Source: Marmoricola sp. Leaf446
Lineage (GTDB): Bacteria > Actinomycetota > Actinomycetes > Propionibacteriales > Nocardioidaceae
DNA length: 64,000 bases
Direction of reading: 5' to 3'
Assembly: GCF_001424755.1 (NCBI RefSeq)
Contig: NZ_LMRF01000005.1
Span: 62,001 to 126,000, forward strand
This document shows, in pieces, positions 25,562 through 34,930 of this stretch; position 1 is the first letter of the stretch; every line of letters begins with the position of its first letter. A model generated the notes under the pieces. The model was not told the DNA's origin and ran no database searches. It saw nothing but the letters and a program-made list of their open reading frames with translations. A program made the position numbers and the translations under genes.

Positions 25562-27514
25562 GTGACGATCCTCGACGACGCCCGCGAGGGCATGGACCCC
25601 GACATCCGCCCGCAGGACGACCTGTTCGGCCACGTCAACGGCCGGTGGCTCGACACCGCGACCATCCCCGACGACCGCTCCTCGTGGGGCCCGTTCGTGA
25701 TGCTCGCCGACCAGGCCGAGGAGCACGTCCGCGAGATCGTCGAGGCCTGCGCCCAGGGCCGCATCGAGGGCGAGGAGGCGCGCAAGATCGGCGACCTCTA
25801 CGCCAGCTTCATGGACGAGGAGCGCGTCGACGAGCTCGGCTACAGCCCGATCGTGCCGCTGCTCGAGCAGGTCGACGCGATCTCCGACCTGGGGTCGTTG
25901 TCCCGCTTCCTCGGCTCCTTCGAGCGGCGCGGCGGCGGCGGGCTGTTCGGCTCCTTCGTCGACACCGACGACCGCGACTCCGACCGCTACCTCGTGCAGG
26001 TCGGGCAGGGCGGCATCGGGCTGCCCGACGAGAGCTACTACCGCGAGGACAAGCACGCCGAGGTCCGCGACAAGTACGTCGCCTACCTGCGCCGGCTGCT
26101 CACCCTGGCCGAGCGGCCCGACGCCGAGGCCACCGCCGCGCGCGTGCTGGCGCTGGAGACACGCATCGCCGAGGGCCACTGGGAGCGCGCGGCCACCCGC
26201 GACGTCATCAAGACCTACAACCTGCGCACCCTGGCCGAGCTCGAGACCACCGTGCCGAGCTTCGACTTCACCGCCTGGATCACCGCGCTCGGCGGCGACC
26301 GGTCCACGATCGCGGAGACGATCGTGCGGCAGCCGTCCTTCTTCGAGCACCTCGAGGTGGTGCTCGGCGAGTCCGACATCGAGGACTGGAAGGCGTTCCT
26401 GACCGTGCGGGCGCTGCGCACCGCCGCGGCCTACCTCTCGGGCGACTTCGTGGAGACCAACTTCGACTTCTACGGCCGCACCCTGTCCGGCACGCCCGAG
26501 CTGCGGGCGCGGTGGAAGCGCGGCGTCGCCCTGGTGCAGGGCGCGCTGGGCGAGGCGGTCGGCCGGGAGTACGTCTCCCGCCACTTCCCGCCGCGCTCCA
26601 AGGAGCTCATGGACGGCCTCGTGGCCAACCTGCTCGAGGCCTACCGGCAGTCGATCTCCGGCCTGGACTGGATGACCGAGGAGACCAAGGAGCGGGCCTA
26701 CGACAAGCTCGACACCTTCGTGCCCAAGATCGGCTACCCCGAGAAGTGGCGCGACTACTCCGACCTGGCGATCTCCGCCGACGACCTGCTCGGCAACGTG
26801 CTCGCCTCCACGGCCTACGAGACCGACCGCGAGCTGCGCAAGATCGGCGCCCCGGTCGACCGCGACGAGTGGTTCATGCTCCCGCAGACCGTCAACGCCT
26901 ACTACAACCCCGGCACCAACGAGATCTGCTTCCCCGCGGGCATCCTGCAGAAGCCGTTCTTCGACGCCGAGGCCGACCCGGCCGAGAACTACGGCGGCAT
27001 CGGCGCGGTCATCGGTCACGAGATCGGCCACGGCTTCGACGACCAGGGCGCGCAGTACGACGGCCACGGCAACCTGAACGACTGGTGGACCCCGGCCGAC
27101 AAGGCCGCCTTCGAGGTCAAGTCCAAGGCGCTCGTCAGCCAGTACGACGGCTACGAGCCGCGCGACCTCCCGGGCGAGCACGTCAACGGCGCCCTGACGG
27201 TCGGCGAGAACATCGGCGACCTCGGCGGCCTCACCATCGCGCTCAAGGCCTACCGGATCTTCCTGGGCGACGACCCGGTCCCCGAGCGCGACGGCCTCAC
27301 CGGCGTGCAGCGCCTGTTCCTCAACTGGGCCTACGTCTGGCGCACCAAGCGCCGCCAGGAGCTGGCGACGACCTTCCTCGCCACCGACCCCCACTCGCCG
27401 CCGGAGTTCCGCGCCAACATCGCCCGCAACCTCGAGGAGTTCCACGAGGCGTTCGAGGTGCAGCCCGGCGACGGCCTCTGGCTCGACGAGGCCGACCGCG
27501 TCCGCATCTGGTAG
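25562..27514 (+). CDS. M13 family zinc metallopeptidase (neprilysin/PepO-like)
   Basis: 650 residues from GTG 25562; homology begins at about residue 15 (QDDLFGHVNGRWLDT), and upstream in-frame codons belong to the preceding gene's region. The zinc site is complete: H486-E487-xx-H490 in IGHEIGHGFDD and the third ligand E549 in GENIGDLGG. NAYYNPGTNEICFPAG, the substrate-binding segment, is also present. There is no signal peptide, so it is probably cytoplasmic, as for several actinobacterial M13 enzymes, and degrades short peptides. The family's usual length is 630-700. Confidence 0.92.
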   Translation: MTILDDAREGMDPDIRPQDDLFGHVNGRWLDTATIPDDRSSWGPFVMLADQAEEHVREIVEACAQGRIEGEEARKIGDLYASFMDEERVDELGYSPIVPLLEQVDAISDLGSLSRFLGSFERRGGGGLFGSFVDTDDRDSDRYLVQVGQGGIGLPDESYYREDKHAEVRDKYVAYLRRLLTLAERPDAEATAARVLALETRIAEGHWERAATRDVIKTYNLRTLAELETTVPSFDFTAWITALGGDRSTIAETIVRQPSFFEHLEVVLGESDIEDWKAFLTVRALRTAAAYLSGDFVETNFDFYGRTLSGTPELRARWKRGVALVQGALGEAVGREYVSRHFPPRSKELMDGLVANLLEAYRQSISGLDWMTEETKERAYDKLDTFVPKIGYPEKWRDYSDLAISADDLLGNVLASTAYETDRELRKIGAPVDRDEWFMLPQTVNAYYNPGTNEICFPAGILQKPFFDAEADPAENYGGIGAVIGHEIGHGFDDQGAQYDGHGNLNDWWTPADKAAFEVKSKALVSQYDGYEPRDLPGEHVNGALTVGENIGDLGGLTIALKAYRIFLGDDPVPERDGLTGVQRLFLNWAYVWRTKRRQELATTFLATDPHSPPEFRANIARNLEEFHEAFEVQPGDGLWLDEADRVRIW

Positions 27515-27550
27515 GCCGGGGCACCGCGCGAGGGGGGCGGCCGCGCGAGC

Positions 27551-27674
27551 GGGCAGTTGCTGCACGCGTGAGGACGCCGACCGGGCAGGTGCTGCACGCT
27601 CAAGGACGCCGACCGGGCAGTTGGCGCACGCGTGGGGACGCTGACCGGGCGGTCCTGCTCAGCACGCCCGGGCC
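27551..27674 (-). repeat. 32-nt tandem repeats, left array
   Basis: Three full 32-nt copies start at 27551, 27583 and 27615 (each begins GGGCAGTTG or a close variant and ends GACC), followed by a degenerate partial copy. The array sits between the convergent M13 and lipoprotein genes. Reverse-complemented, the unit resembles that of the array at 28771-28927 (roughly three quarters identical in the best pair). Confidence 0.85.
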
Positions 27675-27698
27675 TTGTCAGGTCGGTCGCCCCTCACC

Positions 27699-28748
27699 TC
27701 ACAGCTGGCCCTGGTCGCTCTCGACGAGGAAGTACGGCGACTCGTCGGCCACCAGCTCCCGCGTCGGGATGACCGGGCTGACCGGCGTGCAGCCGAGCGT
27801 CCGCACCTCGCACCTGACCACCTGGCTGGCCTGGAGCGGGTTGACGTCGTCGCGGGCGTCGATGTCCTCGGCGACCCCGAAGAAGGTGTCGTCGTCGACC
27901 CACCCGACGAGGGTGAAGTGCTCCCAGGGGGCGTCGATCGGCCTCTGGCGACCGGTCGTCGCGTCGTACGCCACGGCATCGGTGGGCCACCGCCCCGTGT
28001 CGAAGAGGGTGGTGCGGTCGGGCGAGAGCACCCCGACGCCGTACACCGCGGAGCCGGCCACCCGCCGGGTCCGACCCTCGCCCCGGATGCCCACCCGGTA
28101 GCCGTCGGCGAACCGGGTCTCGGGGTACCCCTCGAAGACGTCGTTGTCCTCGCTGTCCTTCGTCATCGGCCGGATCGAGCCGTCGCCGAGGTCGATGGTG
28201 CTGCTGCCGAAGAAGAGCCGCTCGGTGCTGACGCCCTGGAGCAGCGGCATCGTCTCGCTGTAGAGGTCGGCCAGGTCGTCGCTGCCGTCCGGCTCCTCGT
28301 CGGGGGTCCGGTAGAGCTGCTCGCCGGTGCGGGTGTCGAAGGCCGCCGCCTGCAGGACGTGGGTGCCGTAGCGGTCGGTCGGGCCGCGCGACTGGTCGAC
28401 CGTGGCGAAGACCGACCGGTCGGCCGAGACCGCGAGGTTGCCCCAGCCGACGTCCTCGACCCGCTGGGTCTCACCCTCGGCGGAGGTGAACATCAGCGTC
28501 CGGCCGCGCATCCAGTAGACGCCCGTGGCGCCGAGGGCGAACTGGTCCACGTCGTCGCCGAGCTCGACGGTGCGCTCACCGACGTGCAGCGTGCCGTCGA
28601 GCAGCCAGGCCGGCGCGGTGGCGTCCCAGCGCGTCGGGCCGACCGGGAGCGTGAAGGGCCGGTCCCCCGACGCGCCGCCGACGTCGCCGCACCCGGTGAG
28701 CGCCAGGCAGGCGAGGACGCCCCCGACGAGGACCCCGCGCAGCTTCAC
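27699..28748 (-). CDS. putative lipoprotein of unknown function (propeller-like)
   Basis: 349 residues from GTG 28748. The N-terminus KLRGVLVGGVLACLALTGC is a lipoprotein signal with the lipidated cysteine at about residue 20. The rest is a run of beta strands with recurring segments such as NLAVSADRSVFATVD, AAAFDTRTGEQLYRTP and VAYDATTGRQRP, in the style of WD/PQQ-like beta-propellers. No catalytic residues are recognisable. The gene is isolated: mirrored 32-nt tandem arrays lie on both sides, one in its 3' flank and one in its promoter region. Confidence 0.75.
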   Translation of the reverse strand: MKLRGVLVGGVLACLALTGCGDVGGASGDRPFTLPVGPTRWDATAPAWLLDGTLHVGERTVELGDDVDQFALGATGVYWMRGRTLMFTSAEGETQRVEDVGWGNLAVSADRSVFATVDQSRGPTDRYGTHVLQAAAFDTRTGEQLYRTPDEEPDGSDDLADLYSETMPLLQGVSTERLFFGSSTIDLGDGSIRPMTKDSEDNDVFEGYPETRFADGYRVGIRGEGRTRRVAGSAVYGVGVLSPDRTTLFDTGRWPTDAVAYDATTGRQRPIDAPWEHFTLVGWVDDDTFFGVAEDIDARDDVNPLQASQVVRCEVRTLGCTPVSPVIPTRELVADESPYFLVESDQGQL

Positions 28749-28770
28749 CGGCTCATCGTGGCACCCGGAC

Positions 28771-28927
28771 GTGGCAGAAGTGCCCGCTCGACGCTCCTGG
28801 GCGCACCACAAGTGCCTGGTCGTCGTCCCCACGGTGACCACAAGTGCCCGGTCGACGTCCCCACGGTGACCACAACTGCCCGGTCGGCGCTCCCCGGCGG
28901 GCGCGGACTGCCCGGTCGCGCGCTAGG
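28771..28927 (+). repeat. 32-nt tandem repeats, right array
   Basis: Four full copies start at 28786, 28818, 28850 and 28882 (GGTCG...TGCCC units), with partial copies at both ends; the middle two agree at 30 of 32 positions. The array lies just upstream of the lipoprotein start and runs into the stop codon of the MetF gene. It is oriented opposite to the related array at 27551-27674. Confidence 0.87.
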
Positions 28928-29819
28928 CGAGCTCGGCGAGGAGCTTCTGGCGCCAGGCCTCGGTCTCCGCGACCTGGTTGAAGGTGAAGACGTGGAGGCC
29001 CTCGATGCCGGCGGTGGGCTGGGCGGCCACCACCGCGCAGTCGCGCAGGAAGCGTTCGCCGGTGAAGCCGCCCGGGGCGGCGAGGCGAGCGAAGGTGCCC
29101 TTGTGCTTGGCCAGGAAGCGGGTGGACTCCCCCACCCCGATCTTGGTCGCCATGGTCAGCAGCTTGGCCCGGTCGATCGGGCCGGGCATCCCGAGCAGCA
29201 GCGGCATCGTGATGCCGCGCAGCCGCATCCGGCCGACCCAGTCGCGGATGGTGGCGGCGTCGAAGGTCAGGTTGCTGACGACGTGGGTGGCGTGGCGCCG
29301 CTTGTCCCACATCGCCTGGACGGTCAGGTCGTCGGCGATCGTGGGGTGGCTCTCGGGATAGCCGGCGATGCCGACGTGGGTGAACGGGTCGGCCAGCGTC
29401 GCGAGGTCCTCGAGCAGGCTGAAGGCGTCGGTGTAGTCGCCGGCCGGCTCGGCGTCGCCGCCCGGCACGAAGACCGCGGAGATGCCGGCGGCGCGGAGCC
29501 GGGCCCGGATGTCGACCAGCTCGGCGTGGTCGCGGACCATGCGGGCGGCGAGGTGGGGCACGACGGCGTACCCGTGGCCGGCGAGGGTCTCGCTCAGCGC
29601 CAGCGTCGCCTCGAGCCCCTTGCCCGGCGACGCGGTCACCGTCACCGCGACGTCGGTGGGCACCGCGGCGACCACCTTGTCCTCGGTGGTCGCGGTCGGG
29701 AGCACCTCGTAGCGGGCGTGCTCGAGCAGCCGGCGCATGGCCTGCTCCCGGCTCGCCCGGTGGCCGCGCTGGCCGCGCTGGACACGACGTACGCCGGTGG
29801 GGATCTTCACGGTGGACAC
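28923..29819 (-). CDS. metF: methylenetetrahydrofolate reductase (MetF family)
   Basis: 298 residues from GTG 29819, overlapping the DUF1638 gene by 13 nt. It has the TIM-barrel MetF pattern: VAVTVTASPGKGLEATL near the start, AVFVPGGDAEPAGDYTDA, HVGIAGYPESHP and the FTFNQVAETEAWR end. It interconverts methyl-THF and methylene-THF with FAD. As last gene of the corrinoid methyltransferase operon it most likely runs in the oxidative direction on methyl-THF produced from betaine (inference), rather than for methionine synthesis. Confidence 0.85.
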   Translation of the reverse strand: MSTVKIPTGVRRVQRGQRGHRASREQAMRRLLEHARYEVLPTATTEDKVVAAVPTDVAVTVTASPGKGLEATLALSETLAGHGYAVVPHLAARMVRDHAELVDIRARLRAAGISAVFVPGGDAEPAGDYTDAFSLLEDLATLADPFTHVGIAGYPESHPTIADDLTVQAMWDKRRHATHVVSNLTFDAATIRDWVGRMRLRGITMPLLLGMPGPIDRAKLLTMATKIGVGESTRFLAKHKGTFARLAAPGGFTGERFLRDCAVVAAQPTAGIEGLHVFTFNQVAETEAWRQKLLAELA

Positions 29820-30490
29820 AGGGCCTCCTCGGGGAGCAGCGACCGCAGGGCCAGCATCAGCCCGTCGGTGCCGGTGGTCAGGACCTGCAGCGGCAGCCCG
29901 AGGCGGTCCGCGGCATCCAGGGCGAGCGGCCGCAGCTCGGCCAGCTCGGTCGCGTCGTCGCTCTGGGCCAGCCACACGACGCGGGTGTAGTGGCCGAAGT
30001 AGGCGTCCAGCAGCTCGGGGTGACGGTCCAGGCCGAGCTCTTGCTCGACGGTCCGCGCGAACGAGCGCACCAGGAAGTCGGTCAGCAGGTAGGTGCCCGG
30101 CTGGTCCTCGAGGAGGGTCTCGACGCGGATCGCCCCGGCGAAGACGTCGTAGCAGTGCAGGCCGGCCAGGCGGCGTACGTCGAGCCGCTCGCACACCGCG
30201 TCGAGGGCGCCGTAGGTGCCGCAGTCGGCGTACCCCACCACCACCGCGTCGTACGCCGGACGCAGCCGTGCGACGAGGGTCTCCACCTCGCCGGCGATGC
30301 GGTCGGGCCGGTTGTGGAGCAGCGGCGGCAGCGGGTGGACGTCGACCGGCCACCCCTGGGCGGAGACGACCCGCGCGGCCGGATGGGCGATCGCCCCGCA
30401 GGCGACCAGCGCGGCGCGACCCTCACCCCGGGAAGGAGAGCTGGTCGACGAACCGGTCGTTGAACTCGGGACGGTCCGAGAGCTCGACAT
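29807..30490 (-). CDS. DUF1638 protein
   Basis: 227 residues if it starts at ATG 30490. I chose this because it is the only standard start codon in frame before the conserved region and has a strong GGAGGAGG site upstream; this gives a 68-nt overlap with the activator gene. Conserved DUF1638 features follow: ALVACGAIAHP, VVVGYADCGTYGALD, GLHCYDVFAG and TYLLTDFLVRSF. Several cysteines and histidines could bind metal or corrinoid. The family repeatedly occurs with MttB-type methyltransferases and corrinoid activators, but its function is unknown. It is probably translationally coupled to the activator. Confidence 0.8.
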   Translation of the reverse strand: MSSSRTVPSSTTGSSTSSPSRGEGRAALVACGAIAHPAARVVSAQGWPVDVHPLPPLLHNRPDRIAGEVETLVARLRPAYDAVVVGYADCGTYGALDAVCERLDVRRLAGLHCYDVFAGAIRVETLLEDQPGTYLLTDFLVRSFARTVEQELGLDRHPELLDAYFGHYTRVVWLAQSDDATELAELRPLALDAADRLGLPLQVLTTGTDGLMLALRSLLPEEALCPP

Positions 30491-32357
30491 ACTCCACCTC
30501 CTCCAGGAGCGTGGTGGCGCCGACGCGCTCGCGCAGCGACAGCAGCGCCATCTTGGCGCCCTCGCCCGCGACGTTGCCGGCCGAGACGATGCGCAGCACC
30601 GGGATCTTGGGCACCAGGCCGATCCGGATCGCGGAGGCGGGCGAGAGGTAGGACCCGAACGACCCGGCGAGCAGCACCTGCTGCACGTCGCCCTGCTCCA
30701 GGCCGAGCTGCTCGAGCAGCAGCGCCCAGCCGGTGGCAATGGCGGCCTTGGCGAACTGCAGCTCGCGCACGTCGCGCTGGGAGAGGTAGACGCACTCGGC
30801 GACGTCGGTGTCCGGGGCGGGCCGGTGCAGCACGAACACCCGCTCCTCGCCCACCTTGGTCAGCCGGTCGGCGAGCAGCGGCAGCGCGACGGCGGCCTGC
30901 TCCTCGGGCACGAACCGGCCCGAGGCGTCGAGCAGACCGACGCGGACCAGCTCGGCGACGGCGTCGACCAGGCCGGAGCCGCACAGGCCGCGGGGCTCGA
31001 CGTCGCCGATCACCCCGAGCTCCACCGACCCGGCGGCCGGGTCGACCCTGACCACCTCGATCGCCCCGTCGGCGGCGCGCATGCCGCAGCGGATGGCGCC
31101 GCCCTCGAAGGCGGGCCCGGCCGGGGCCGCGGTCGAGACGAGGGTGTCGCCGTCGCTGAGCACGATCTCGCAGTTGGTGCCGACGTCGACGAACAGCCGG
31201 GTGCGCTTGTCGCGGTCCATGCCCGTGGCGAGCATGCCGGCCACGATGTCGCCGCCGACGTAGGCGCCGAGCGCCGGGAACAGCGCCAGCCGCGCCCGCG
31301 GGTGCAGCCGGAGCCCGACCTCGGCCGCCAGCACGACCGGCGGGTGGGCGGTCGGCATCACGAACGGCGCCACCCCGAGCGGCTCGGGGTCGATGCCGAG
31401 CAGCAGCGAGGTCATCGTGGCGTTGCCCGCCACGGCGCACTCGTAGACGTGGGTGGGGTCGACGCCGCCCTCGGCGCAGACCTGCTGGGCCAGCTCGTCG
31501 AGTGTCGCGGCGGCCAGTCCCTGGAGCCGGTCGAGCGCGTCGGGGTCGAGCATCACCGCGCTGATCCGGGTGATCACGTCACCGCCGAAGGGCTGCTGGG
31601 CGTTGAGCCGCGAGGCCACCGCGACCGGGGTGCCGGTGGTGAGGTCGAGCAGCGTCGCCACGACGGTGGTGGTGCCCAGGTCGAAGGCGATGCCGTACGC
31701 CGAGCCGGTGGTGTCGCCGGGCTCGACGTCGACCAGCGCCTCGTCGACGACGACGGCGGTGACCGACCAGTCGGCCTCGCGCAGCACCCGACCCAGCCGA
31801 CGCAGCACCGGCAGGTCGACGGTGACCTCGAGGTCGTCGAGGGCGTCGGTGAGCCGCACCAGGTCGGTGCGCTGGTCGGCCAGTGTGGGCTCGACCAGCT
31901 CGACGTGACGCTTCTGCACGGCGGGGCGCAGGATCACCTGGCGCCCGACGCCGACCGTGGCCGCCTTGGGCCGGGTGGTCAGCGGCGGCACCTCGACGGC
32001 GAGGTCGCGGGTCGCGGTGGCCAGGCAGGCCAGCCGCCAGCCCTGGTCGAGCTCGCCGTCGGAGAAGGTGCGCCGGTCGTGGCGCGTCACCGGGGTGCCG
32101 ACGTCGAGCCGCACCTTGCACTTGTGGCAGGTGCCGTGGCCGCCGCAGGTGGAGTCGATCGCGATGCCGTTCCACGACGCCGAGTCGAAGACCGTGACCC
32201 CCGTGGGCACGCGGACGGTGCGGTTATGCCCGTCGACGACGGTGAACGCGAGCTGCACCCGCCCGGTGCCGTCGTGGATCGGGGTCGGGGCGCCCGGCGT
32301 CTCCATCAGCCCCTCGCGGCCGATGGCGTCGAGGTCGACGTCCGGGCCGGCGCTCAC
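30423..32357 (-). CDS. RACo/RamA-type reductive activator of corrinoid protein (DUF4445, ASKHA)
   Basis: 644 residues from GTG 32357. The N-terminal ferredoxin domain holds a plant-type [2Fe-2S] set C71-x5-C77-x2-C80 and C111 (STCGGHGTCHKCKVRL, RLACLA). The large C-terminal ASKHA domain has FDLGTTTVVATLLDL, a second phosphate segment LFVDVGTNCEIVLS and LLAGSFGSYLSPASA. This matches activators that use ATP to reduce inactive Co(II) corrinoid to Co(I). I see no C-terminal tandem 4Fe-4S ferredoxin, so it is RACo-like rather than RamA-like. Its neighbours are the methyltransferase and corrinoid protein it should serve; overlap with the former is 4 nt. Confidence 0.88.
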   Translation of the reverse strand: MSAGPDVDLDAIGREGLMETPGAPTPIHDGTGRVQLAFTVVDGHNRTVRVPTGVTVFDSASWNGIAIDSTCGGHGTCHKCKVRLDVGTPVTRHDRRTFSDGELDQGWRLACLATATRDLAVEVPPLTTRPKAATVGVGRQVILRPAVQKRHVELVEPTLADQRTDLVRLTDALDDLEVTVDLPVLRRLGRVLREADWSVTAVVVDEALVDVEPGDTTGSAYGIAFDLGTTTVVATLLDLTTGTPVAVASRLNAQQPFGGDVITRISAVMLDPDALDRLQGLAAATLDELAQQVCAEGGVDPTHVYECAVAGNATMTSLLLGIDPEPLGVAPFVMPTAHPPVVLAAEVGLRLHPRARLALFPALGAYVGGDIVAGMLATGMDRDKRTRLFVDVGTNCEIVLSDGDTLVSTAAPAGPAFEGGAIRCGMRAADGAIEVVRVDPAAGSVELGVIGDVEPRGLCGSGLVDAVAELVRVGLLDASGRFVPEEQAAVALPLLADRLTKVGEERVFVLHRPAPDTDVAECVYLSQRDVRELQFAKAAIATGWALLLEQLGLEQGDVQQVLLAGSFGSYLSPASAIRIGLVPKIPVLRIVSAGNVAGEGAKMALLSLRERVGATTLLEEVEYVELSDRPEFNDRFVDQLSFPG

Positions 32358-33288
32358 GCCGTCACGGCCGCTTCCCCGGCCGATGCCTGGGCCGACTTCT
32401 GGGCCGACTTCGCCGCCGCCTGGGCGGCGCGGGCGCGCGAGATCCACGCCATGCCCCACTCGTCGTGACCCAGGAGCAGGTCGGCGGCGCGGACGGCGGA
32501 GACGACGCTCGGCGTGCGGGCGTCCATGATCGCGCTGGAGAGCCCGGCGGTCATGGCCATCGCGAGCCAGGCGCCGTTGAGCTCGTGGCGCCCGGGCATG
32601 CCGAAGGAGACGTTGGAGGCGCCACAGGTCATGTTCATGCCCCAGCGCTCGCGGATGCCGCGCATCGTCTCCAGCGTCGAGAGCCCGGTGGCCTGGTCGG
32701 CGCCGATCGGCATCGCCAGCGGGTCGATGACGATGTCCTCGATCGCGATGCCGTACTCCTGGGTCGCGACGCGCACGATCTTCTCCACCAGCAGGAGGCG
32801 CTTCTCGGCCTCCATCGGGATCTCGTCGACGTCGTTGGGCAGCGCGACGACCGCGGCGTCGTACTTCTTCACCAGCGGCAGCACCTGCTCAAGGCGCTCG
32901 TCCTCGGCGGTGATCGAGTTGACCAGCGCCCGGCCCTGGTAGACCGACAGGCCCGCCTCCAGCGCCTCGACGACCGAGGAGTCGATGCAGATCGGCAGGT
33001 CGGTCAGGTCCTGGACCATCCGGATGACCTTCGCCAGCAGCTCGGCCTCGTCGACGAGCGGGACGCCCATGTTGATGTCGAGAACGTCGGCGCCGCCCTC
33101 GACCTGGGCCTTGACGTCCCGCTCGACCGCGGAGAGGTCGCCGGCCTTGATCTGGTCCTGGAAGATCCGGCGCCCCGTGGGGTTCAGGCGCTCGCCGATG
33201 ATGCAGAACGGCCGGTCGCTGCCGATCACGAACTCGCGCGTGGCCGAACGGATGGTGGTGTGCAGCGGGGCTGCCAGCTCGCCCGACA

Positions 33289-33289
<1 letters not shown>
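32354..33289 (-). CDS. methyltetrahydrofolate:corrinoid methyltransferase (pterin-binding)
   Basis: 311 residues from ATG 33289, starting in the TGATG junction with the corrinoid gene. It is a dihydropteroate-synthase-like barrel: IIGERLNPTGRRIFQ, VDINM-type segment DVLDINMGVPLVDE, PICIDSSVVEAL, and NMTCGASNVSFGMPGR. These match MetH pterin domains, AcsE and MtgA/MtvA-type enzymes. Expected reaction: moves the methyl group from methyl-Co(III) corrinoid protein to tetrahydrofolate. The C-terminal 25 residues are an alanine/lysine tail. Confidence 0.9.
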
Positions 33290-33950
<661 letters not shown>

Positions 33951-33954
<4 letters not shown>

Positions 33955-34733
33955 GTCGCGCCTTCCGTGGGGGTGCCGGGCTGGAGCCGCCTCGAGAGCG
34001 TCCGGGCGTGGTGGACCAGGAGCTGTCCGACCTCCTCGGCGCGCTGCTCCAGCCGCGCCGTGGGACCGGACACACCGACCGCGGCGACCACGTCGTCGTC
34101 GGGGCCGAAGACAGGGGCGGCGACGCCGGAGAGCCCGATCTCGAGCTCGTCGTGGGTGACGGCGTAGCCGTGCTCGCGCACCCACTCCAGGTCCCACTCG
34201 AGGTCGGATCGCAGCGTGATGGTCTGGTCGGTCGGGGCGGCCAGACGGCCCTCGGGCAGCTCGACCTGCTTCCAGGCGAGCAGCACCTTGCCGAGCGCCG
34301 AGCAGTGGAGCGGCACCTCGACGTCGTTCCAGTTCACCGCGCCCAGCAGGTAGGTGCCGTCGACCTGGGCGACGTGCTCGAGCCGGCCACCGTTGGCCAC
34401 GGCCAGGTGGGAGGTCTCGCGGGTCTCCTCGCCCAGCTGCTCGAGCATCGGCAGCGCGAGCCGGGCCAGCTGCTGGGTGCGGTCGTGGCGGGCGGCGTAG
34501 AGCACGAAGAGCGGGCCGCCGCGGTAGGCCCCGGGACCGGTGCGCTCGACCAGGCGGCCGCGCTCCAGCGCGGCGAGCAGCCGGGAGGTGGTCGAGCGGG
34601 CCAGCCCGAACTCCTCGGTGAGCTCACCGAAGGTGACCGGGCCGTCGGCCTCGACGATGCGCGTCAGCAGGGCGGCGGCGCGGTCGACCGCCTGGGTCCC
34701 GCTGGTGCCCTCGCCACTCCGGTCGCCCGTCAC
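33951..34733 (-). CDS. IclR-family regulator of the betaine methyltransferase genes
   Basis: 260 residues from GTG 34733. The start is set by where IclR homology begins (GTQAVDRAAALLTRIVE); a much longer open frame upstream has no such similarity. The winged HTH contains VTFGELTEEFGLARSTTSRL, and the effector domain has HCSALGKVLLAW and DDELEIGLSGVAAP-like segments (HDELEIGLSGVAAPVF). It is first in the minus-strand operon and divergent from the MttB-family gene; the palindrome at 34784-34813 is its likely site. The effector is probably betaine or a related compound (inference). Confidence 0.88.
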
Positions 34734-34783
34734 GCTTGACCGCCCTCCGCGGCTAGGTCCAAGGTTGTCCCACGCGGGATTCC

Positions 34784-34813
34784 CATGATGTGGATCACGT
34801 TGACCACATGGTG
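34784..34813. promoter_or_regulatory. palindromic operator between divergent IclR/corrinoid and MttB operons
   Basis: ATGTGG (34788-34793) and CCACAT (34804-34809) are an exact dyad with a 10-nt spacer; extended to 10-bp arms it matches at 8 of 10. It lies midway in the 197-nt divergent intergenic region, 51 nt from the IclR start and 118 nt from the MttB start, so one bound dimer pair could control both directions. A TAGGTT -10-like hexamer follows at 34818. Confidence 0.65.
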
Positions 34814-34930
34814 AGGCTAGGTTTTCCGTGTCGTCACGGTCAAGCACCCACCCCGCGTCGGTCTCGGCGCCGTCCGCCCGATCCGCCCCCGCCAGTCCTG
34901 CCAGCCCCGCCACCGCCTTCGAGGAGCCGC

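Noticed and set aside
27551-28927. Possible CRISPR arrays (regular 32-nt repeats on both sides of a gene)
   Set aside because: The repeats are directly adjacent with no unique spacers, are imperfect, and there are no cas genes in the window.
34734-34930. Cobalamin riboswitch upstream of the MttB gene
   Set aside because: The 197-nt region is short, contains an IclR-type operator, and I could not find a B12-box-like segment or the expected fold.
34790-34930. N-terminal extension of the MttB-family protein from GTG 34790
   Set aside because: It would translate the operator and a proline/arginine-rich stretch; ATG 34931 has a ribosome site and family-like beginning.
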